From assembly GCF_014230305.1 (NCBI RefSeq), contig NZ_JACLAU010000002.1:186001-250000 (forward strand): a DNA stretch of 64,000 nt. Reading direction: 5' to 3'. Made by a program: the position numbers and the translations under genes. Numbering within the stretch: the first letter of the stretch is position 1; each line of letters opens with the position of its first letter. The stretch is from Novosphingobium aerophilum (lineage in GTDB: Bacteria; Pseudomonadota; Alphaproteobacteria; Sphingomonadales; Sphingomonadaceae). This document shows positions 57,627-64,000 of the stretch, one piece after another. The notes beneath the pieces are model-generated. The model was not told the origin of the DNA. It saw only the letters and a list, made by a program, of their open reading frames with translations, and ran no database searches.

Positions 57627-57776
57627 TCAGCGCGGGGCGCGGCGAAACCGCGCGGGCCCGCGCCGGCGCGGCCCGGCCAGCCGTGCGAGCGGACCGGCCA
57701 TGCGCTGCCGGGCACGCGCCAACCGCGGGTCCCGCAAGGTGTGCAGGATCACCACCAGAGCATCGCCGATCGGCAT
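57627..57776 (-). CDS. Possible 49-residue Arg-rich protein after ccrM
   Basis: An ATG one base after the ccrM stop opens 49 codons: MPIGDALVVILHTLRDPRLA, then an Arg/Pro/Ala-rich tail with 15 Arg in total. The hydrophobic start plus very basic end may be a real small protein, but high GC makes chance open frames common. No family was recognised. Confidence 0.3.
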   Translation of the reverse strand: MPIGDALVVILHTLRDPRLARARQRMAGPLARLAGPRRRGPARFRRAPR

Positions 57777-57777
57777 T

Positions 57778-59801
<2,024 letters not shown>

Positions 59802-59885
59802 GCCGCTGCCTATCGCCCGCCGGTCGCCCGGGGGGCAAGAGATTCGTTGCACGGCCGGGCGCTTGGCCCTATCCGCCCCCGACCT

Positions 59886-60404
59886 ATGACCCAGGCCGCC
59901 AACCTGATCCCGCTCGACGCGGTCGACCCTGCCCTGATCGAGGACCTGCTCGATCGGGCGTTCGAGCCCGGCCGGCACCAGCGGACCGCCTACAAGGTGC
60001 GCGACGGGATGGACTGGCTGCCCGGCCTGTCCTTCGCCGCGCTGGATGGCGAGGAGCATCTGGTCGGGACGATCCAGTGCTGGCCGGTCGCCCTGACCGA
60101 TCCCAACGGCCGCGCCCATCCGCTGATCATGGTCGGCCCCGTGGCGGTCCTGCCCGAGCAGCAGGGCGCCGGCTATGGCAAGGCGCTGATGACCGCCGCG
60201 CTCGCCGCGCTGAGCCCGCAGGCGCCGCTGCCGCAGGTGATGATCGGCGATCCCGAATACTACGGCCGGTTCTTCGGCTTCTCCAACGCCCACACCGGCG
60301 GCTGGGACCTGCCCGGTCCGTTCGAGCCGCGCCGCCTGCTGGCGCGCTGCGACAATCCGGCGATCCTGCCCGAACGGGGCATGCTGGGGCCTTGGCGCCG
60401 CTGA
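59886..60404 (+). CDS. GNAT-family N-acetyltransferase
   Basis: A 172-residue protein. The acetyl-CoA loop is in 'VLPEQQGAGYGKALM' (QxxGxG/A), with 'LIMVGPVAV' as the strand before it. 'IGDPEYYGRFFGFSNA' is typical of the YhbS-like group. Substrate is unknown. It is the first gene of a plus-strand string that leads to CCA transferase. Confidence 0.83.
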   Translation: MTQAANLIPLDAVDPALIEDLLDRAFEPGRHQRTAYKVRDGMDWLPGLSFAALDGEEHLVGTIQCWPVALTDPNGRAHPLIMVGPVAVLPEQQGAGYGKALMTAALAALSPQAPLPQVMIGDPEYYGRFFGFSNAHTGGWDLPGPFEPRRLLARCDNPAILPERGMLGPWRR

Positions 60405-60426
60405 TCCGATCTGGCATCGCGCCGCC

Positions 60427-60966
60427 ATGCCCTATACCCCGCCGCCCGAACTCGCCGCCCTGTCGCTGACCGAGATCGCGGCCCTGGTCGCCGAACGGAA
60501 GGTGCCGCCCATCGGCGAATGGACCCCCGCCGAGACGGTGGAGAGCGGGATCGCGATCCACGCCGACGGCAGTTGGTACCACGAGGGCGGGCGGATCACC
60601 CGCCCCGCCATGGTGCGCGCCTTTTCCAGCCTGCTGGTGCGCGACGCCGAAGGCCGCCACTGGCTCTGCACGCCGCATCAGCGCCACGCGATCACCGTGG
60701 CCGACGCGGCCTTCATCGCGGTCGACGTCGTGGCCACCGGCGGGGCGCTGGCGTTCCGGCTCAACACCGACGACACGGTCATCGCCGGGCCGGACCATCC
60801 GCTGCGCGCCGCGGGCAGCGCCGAGGCCCCGGCGCTGTACCTGGCGGTGCGCCACGGCTGCGAGGCCCGGATCAACCGCAGCACCTGGCTGCAACTGGCC
60901 GAGCTGGCCGAGCCCGACTGGACCGTGACCAGCCAGGGCCAGCGCTTTTCGCTGGTGCCGCAGTGA
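60427..60966 (+). CDS. DUF1285-family protein
   Basis: A 179-residue protein. The pattern 'IHADGSWYHEGGRITRPAMV' is split here at the Gly-Gly, and 'LCTPHQRHAITVADAAFIAV' follows, as in DUF1285. Members are soluble with two similar domains and no known function. Its stop overlaps the start of the NUDIX gene (GTGA). Confidence 0.82.
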   Translation: MPYTPPPELAALSLTEIAALVAERKVPPIGEWTPAETVESGIAIHADGSWYHEGGRITRPAMVRAFSSLLVRDAEGRHWLCTPHQRHAITVADAAFIAVDVVATGGALAFRLNTDDTVIAGPDHPLRAAGSAEAPALYLAVRHGCEARINRSTWLQLAELAEPDWTVTSQGQRFSLVPQ

Positions 60967-61559
60967 GCCCGCTGTTCGATCGGCTGGCCGAGCGGCACCG
61001 GCTGGGCCATGCGCGCGACGACGTGGCGCTGACCGTCGACCAGCGCCTGCCCCCCGATCGCACCGGGTTCCGCCCGGCTGCCGTGCTGGCAGCGATCACC
61101 GAGCGCGAGCGCCCGGGCGTGCTGCTGATCCACCGCCCCTCCAACATGCGCGCGCATCCCGGCCAGGTGGCCTTTCCCGGGGGCAAGCTCGATGCCGGGG
61201 AGACTGCGGTCGAAGCCGCCCTGCGCGAGGCGCACGAGGAGCTGGGCATCCCGCCCGAGGCGGTGACCGTGGTGGGCGAGAGCGATCTCTATTTCACCGG
61301 CACCGGCTATGCGATCACCCCGGTCATCGCCACGATCCCGCCCGACGTGACGATCGTTCCCAACCCGGCCGAAGTGGCCCAGTGGTTCGAGGCCCCGCTG
61401 GACTTCATGCTCGATCCGGCCAATCACCGCGAGGTTCCGGTCGAATGGGAGGGGCGTCCGCATGCCTATTGGGAAATCGTCTGGAACGAGCACCGCATCT
61501 GGGGCGTGACCGGCGGACTGATCGTCAATCTTTCGCGAAGGCTGAGCTGGCATGACTGA
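60963..61559 (+). CDS. NUDIX hydrolase, CoA pyrophosphatase-like
   Basis: A 198-residue protein from a GTG. The NUDIX box is 'GGKLDAGETAVEAALREAHE' followed by ELGI. The upstream 'RPSNMRAHPGQVAFPGG' is the CoA-pyrophosphatase mark (UPF0035). It would split CoA or oxidised CoA. It overlaps both neighbours, and the DUF1285-NUDIX-CCA order is common in alphaproteobacteria. Confidence 0.88.
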   Translation: MSPLFDRLAERHRLGHARDDVALTVDQRLPPDRTGFRPAAVLAAITERERPGVLLIHRPSNMRAHPGQVAFPGGKLDAGETAVEAALREAHEELGIPPEAVTVVGESDLYFTGTGYAITPVIATIPPDVTIVPNPAEVAQWFEAPLDFMLDPANHREVPVEWEGRPHAYWEIVWNEHRIWGVTGGLIVNLSRRLSWHD

Positions 61560-62721
61560 GCTACCCCCGGCCGACTGGACGCGCCGCGCCGACCTGGCCG
61601 CGCTGGTCGCCGCGCTCGGCCCCGGCCAGGCCCGCTATGTCGGCGGCGCGGTGCGCGATACGCTGCTCGGCCTGCCGGTGAAGGACATCGACATGGCCAC
61701 CCCGCTGCGCCCGGACGCGGTGATGGAGCAGCTCGCGGCGGCGGGCATCCGCACGGTCCCGACCGGGATCGAGCACGGCACGGTCACCGCGCTCCTGGCC
61801 GGTGGCCCGGTGGAGATCACCACCCTGCGCCGCGATGTCAGCACCGATGGCCGCCGCGCCACCGTGGCCTTTGCCGAGGCCTGGCACGAGGATGCCGCCC
61901 GGCGCGATTTCACCATCAACGCGCTCTACGCCGATCCCGACAGCGGCCGGATTCACGACTGGTTCGACGGCCTGGCCGATCTGGCCGGCCGGCGCGTGCG
62001 GTTCATCGGCGCGGCGCGGGAACGGATCCGCGAGGACCACCTGCGCATCCTGCGGTACTTCCGCTTCCAGGCGCGGTTCGGCACGCTCCCGCCCGACGCC
62101 GAGGCCGAGGCCGCCTGCGCCGAGCTGGCGCCGACCCTGAAGGGCCTGTCGCGCGAACGGGTGGCGATGGAACTGCTCAACCTGCTGGCCCTGCCCGATC
62201 CGGCCCCGACCGTGCAGCGCATGGCCGATCTGGGCGTGCTGGCGGTGATCCTGCCCGAGGCCGATCCCGCCCCGCTCGCCCGGCTGACCGCGACCGAGCG
62301 GCGCGAACAGGTCACGCCCGATCCGCTGCGCCGCCTGGCCGCCCTGCTCCCGGCCGACCCGCCGCTGGTCGATCAGGTCGGCGCGCGGCTGCGCCTGTCG
62401 ACCGCGCAGCGCAAGCGGCTCGCCACCGCCGCAGGACGCGATCCGACCGATCCGGCGACACCGCGCGCCCTCGCCTATCGGCTCGGCCTGACCGAGGCCA
62501 GCGACCGGCTGCTGCTGGCCGGCGGAAGCGTGGCGGCGCTGACCGGCTGGGACGTGCCGCGCCTGCCGCTGAAGGGCGGCGACATCGTCGCTCGCGGCAT
62601 CGGCGCCGGGCCCGAGGTGGCCCGCGTGCTGCGCGCGGTCGAGGCGCGGTGGCTGGCCGAGGACTTCCCGGGGCCGGAGCGGGTGCGGGACCTGCTCGAG
62701 GCCGTGCTCGCGACGCGATGA
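61552..62721 (+). CDS. CCA tRNA nucleotidyltransferase / poly(A) polymerase family
   Basis: A 389-residue class II nucleotidyltransferase. 'YVGGAVRDTLLGLPVKDIDM' has the GG and DxD motifs, 'ARRDFTINALYAD' binds the triphosphate, and 'RILRYFRFQARFG' is the flexible motif. It adds CCA to tRNA ends. Its start overlaps the NUDIX stop by 8 bases. The C-terminal 150 residues are helical. Confidence 0.9.
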   Translation: MTELPPADWTRRADLAALVAALGPGQARYVGGAVRDTLLGLPVKDIDMATPLRPDAVMEQLAAAGIRTVPTGIEHGTVTALLAGGPVEITTLRRDVSTDGRRATVAFAEAWHEDAARRDFTINALYADPDSGRIHDWFDGLADLAGRRVRFIGAARERIREDHLRILRYFRFQARFGTLPPDAEAEAACAELAPTLKGLSRERVAMELLNLLALPDPAPTVQRMADLGVLAVILPEADPAPLARLTATERREQVTPDPLRRLAALLPADPPLVDQVGARLRLSTAQRKRLATAAGRDPTDPATPRALAYRLGLTEASDRLLLAGGSVAALTGWDVPRLPLKGGDIVARGIGAGPEVARVLRAVEARWLAEDFPGPERVRDLLEAVLATR

Positions 62722-62784
62722 CCAGGCCCACCGCCTTGGCGAGTCAGGCTGCGGACAGCCGGGGACGGCGATAGGGTGGGCACC

Positions 62785-63429
62785 ATGGACCTCGCCCCGC
62801 TGGGACAATACCTGCTGAGCCAGCCGCTGCTCGCCCTCGCCCTGGTGTCGATGGCGACCGTGCTGCTGGGCGGCCTGCTGCGCCATCTCTCGCCGCTGCT
62901 GGGCGGGCTGGTCCGCTCGATCGGCAACATCGGCCTGTTCGGGGCCCTGCTGCTGACCGTGATGCAGATCGTCCGCGTCAACCAGAATGTCGATTTCGGC
63001 CTGCCGCAGCTCGGCCTGCCCACCCAGCAGGTGAGCGGCCGGGAAACCCGCGTGCCGATCGCGCGCGACGGGCACTTCTGGGTCACGGCCAGCGTCAACG
63101 GCGTGCCGCAACGCTTCCTGGTCGACACCGGCGCCACCGTGACCGCGATCGCCCCCGAAGTGGCCGAGGCCGCGCGGGTGACGGTGCAGCCGATGCGCCA
63201 GCCGATCCTGATGCGCACGGCCAACGGCACGGTACCGGCCCGGCTGGTGACCATCGGCGAGGTGCGCATCGGCAATGTCGTGGCGCGCGACCTCGACGCC
63301 GTGGTCGCGCCGGGACTGCAGGGGACGAGCGTGCTGGGCATGAACTTCCTCTCACGCCTGGCGAGCTGGCGGGTGGAAGGCCGCACGCTGATTCTGGTGC
63401 CGCACCATCCGCAGGAGGTGGAGAGCTGA
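62785..63429 (+). CDS. Retropepsin-like aspartic protease, membrane-anchored
   Basis: A 214-residue protein. Two hydrophobic segments at the start (about 8-29 and 45-60) are followed by a single aspartic protease domain: the catalytic 'FLVDTGATVTAIAP', then 'VLGMNFLSRLASW' near the end. This is the TIGR02281-like clan AA family, with one active Asp per chain, so it should act as a dimer. The active site would face the periplasm. A GTG 9 bases earlier is also possible. Confidence 0.85.
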   Translation: MDLAPLGQYLLSQPLLALALVSMATVLLGGLLRHLSPLLGGLVRSIGNIGLFGALLLTVMQIVRVNQNVDFGLPQLGLPTQQVSGRETRVPIARDGHFWVTASVNGVPQRFLVDTGATVTAIAPEVAEAARVTVQPMRQPILMRTANGTVPARLVTIGEVRIGNVVARDLDAVVAPGLQGTSVLGMNFLSRLASWRVEGRTLILVPHHPQEVES

Positions 63430-63477
63430 GGCCGCCACCGGCCCCGACCCGTTCAGGCAAGACCTGCTTCGGCTGAA

Positions 63478-63502
63478 CAGGTTGACACGGTTGACAGGGT
63501 CC
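63478..63502. repeat. 25-base dispersed repeat, copy 2
   Basis: Identical to 5742-5766 (two TTGACA units nine bases apart). It lies 49 bases after the aspartic protease stop. The rest of 63430-63655 has no supported gene. Confidence 0.8.
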
Positions 63503-63655
63503 ATGGGAGGAACTGTCACTCCGCCTGCGCGGGGCTGTTGCGGGGCGGGATCGGCGGGGGTTCCGGGGCTGGTCATGGCGGAACTGTGCCATCGCGCTGG
63601 CGGGTAGGAAAATGGGTGGGTGTTGGTGCGGGGTTTGGGACGCCGTGGGAGGCTT

Positions 63656-64000
63656 GTCGCGACCACTTAACCAAGGGACAAATGCCTTGTTTGGTCCCGG
63701 GATTTGATGGTGCGGGTCTGATGTGAATCGGTTGGGTTCTTTTGTCCAGCATTTGCAGATGAACTCGTATGGTGTGAGTCCCTGCAGGGTCTTCAGCCGC
63801 TTGGCGAAGTTGTAGGCAGCGACGAAGTTGGCGAGATGATCACGCAGCTGGTCGTGCGTCTCGTAGTAGAAGCGCTTGACGGTCGCTTCCTTGATGGTGC
63901 GGTTCATCCGCTCGACCTGACCGTTGGTCCAGGGATGCTTGGGCTTGGTGGTGCGGTGATCGATGTCGCTGAGGGCGCAGGCATATTCGAAGGCATGAGC
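63656..64000 (-). mobile_element. IS element end, IS481-like, cut by the window edge
   Basis: The right edge contains the C-terminal end of a DDE transposase. The end of the element is placed tentatively at TGTCGCGACCACTTAACC (from about 63655), since a TGT terminus and an end near this place would fit IS481-like elements. The other terminal repeat is outside the window, so the border cannot be proven. Confidence 0.5.
63683..64000 (-). CDS. IS481-like transposase, C-terminal part (5' end outside window)
   Basis: The 106 visible conserved residues include 'TKPKHPWTNGQVERMNRTIK', with the catalytic Glu of the DDE triad, and 'GLTPYEFICKCWTKEPNRF'. The family pattern ends near 63683 ('HHQIPGPNK'). 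No stop codon is present there; the frame stays open to 63095, running over the border into the antisense of the aspartic protease gene. The stop was probably lost, or the element relied on a flanking stop. The first two catalytic residues are outside the window. Confidence 0.8.

Overview
The window is a stretch of core chromosome from a high-GC alphaproteobacterium, most likely a member of the Sphingomonadales. Genus cannot be fixed from sequence alone. The evidence is the combination of: CcrM, a GANTC-type DNA methyltransferase, next to rnhB; an rpmF-plsX-fabH-ihfA-merR string; a class I lysyl-tRNA synthetase; aerobic cobaltochelatase CobT; a proton-pumping transhydrogenase in split subunits next to a tiny aa3-oxidase subunit IV; and families of short intergenic palindromes typical of sphingomonads. 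No tRNA, rRNA, CRISPR array, prophage or defence island was found. The only mobile element is an IS cut by the right edge.

Layout. 1-6.5 kb: RcnB-like tail, prolyl-4-hydroxylase-like oxygenase with a DUF885 peptidase, SGNH hydrolase with LysRS, then a gene-free block of repeats. 6.5-15.3 kb: DUF4402 protein, phosphoribosyltransferase, DinG/XPD-like helicase with SixA phosphatase, and the rpmF-plsX-fabH-ihfA-merR operon (minus strand). 15.4-24.1 kb: MAPEG, GrpB and MBL-fold proteins, a divergent S24-repressor/small-HTH module with a palindromic operator region, cysS, nitroreductase, ICMT-like methyltransferase, cobT, transaldolase. 24.4-32.8 kb: priA, CPBP protease, iron-sulfur photolyase/cryptochrome, repeats, Ada, and a membrane-anchored trypsin-like protease. 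33.1-38.2 kb: the F1 operon atpHAGDC, with repeat hairpins inserted between atpA and atpG and between atpD and atpC. 38.2-42.5 kb: DUF6265, HNH, an isolated cpaF, EamA transporter, entericidin.

42.5-54.3 kb is almost entirely minus strand: the glycine cleavage genes gcvT-gcvH-gcvPA-gcvPB behind a tandem glycine riboswitch, then dgt, a racemase-family gene, a lipoprotein, and pntAA-(unknown)-pntAB-pntB coupled by 1-4 base overlaps. 54.5-64 kb: a response regulator with an altered GAFTGA loop, folP, ccrM with six GANTC sites packed upstream, rnhB, then GNAT, DUF1285, NUDIX, CCA transferase and a retropepsin-like protease, ending in the IS.

Most genes are housekeeping. The points most worth a second look are regulatory or structural: the GANTC cluster at ccrM, the uncharacterised gene embedded in the pnt operon, the S24/Cro-like switch, the non-canonical enhancer-binding protein, and composite palindromes whose flanking hairpins are exchanged between copies.
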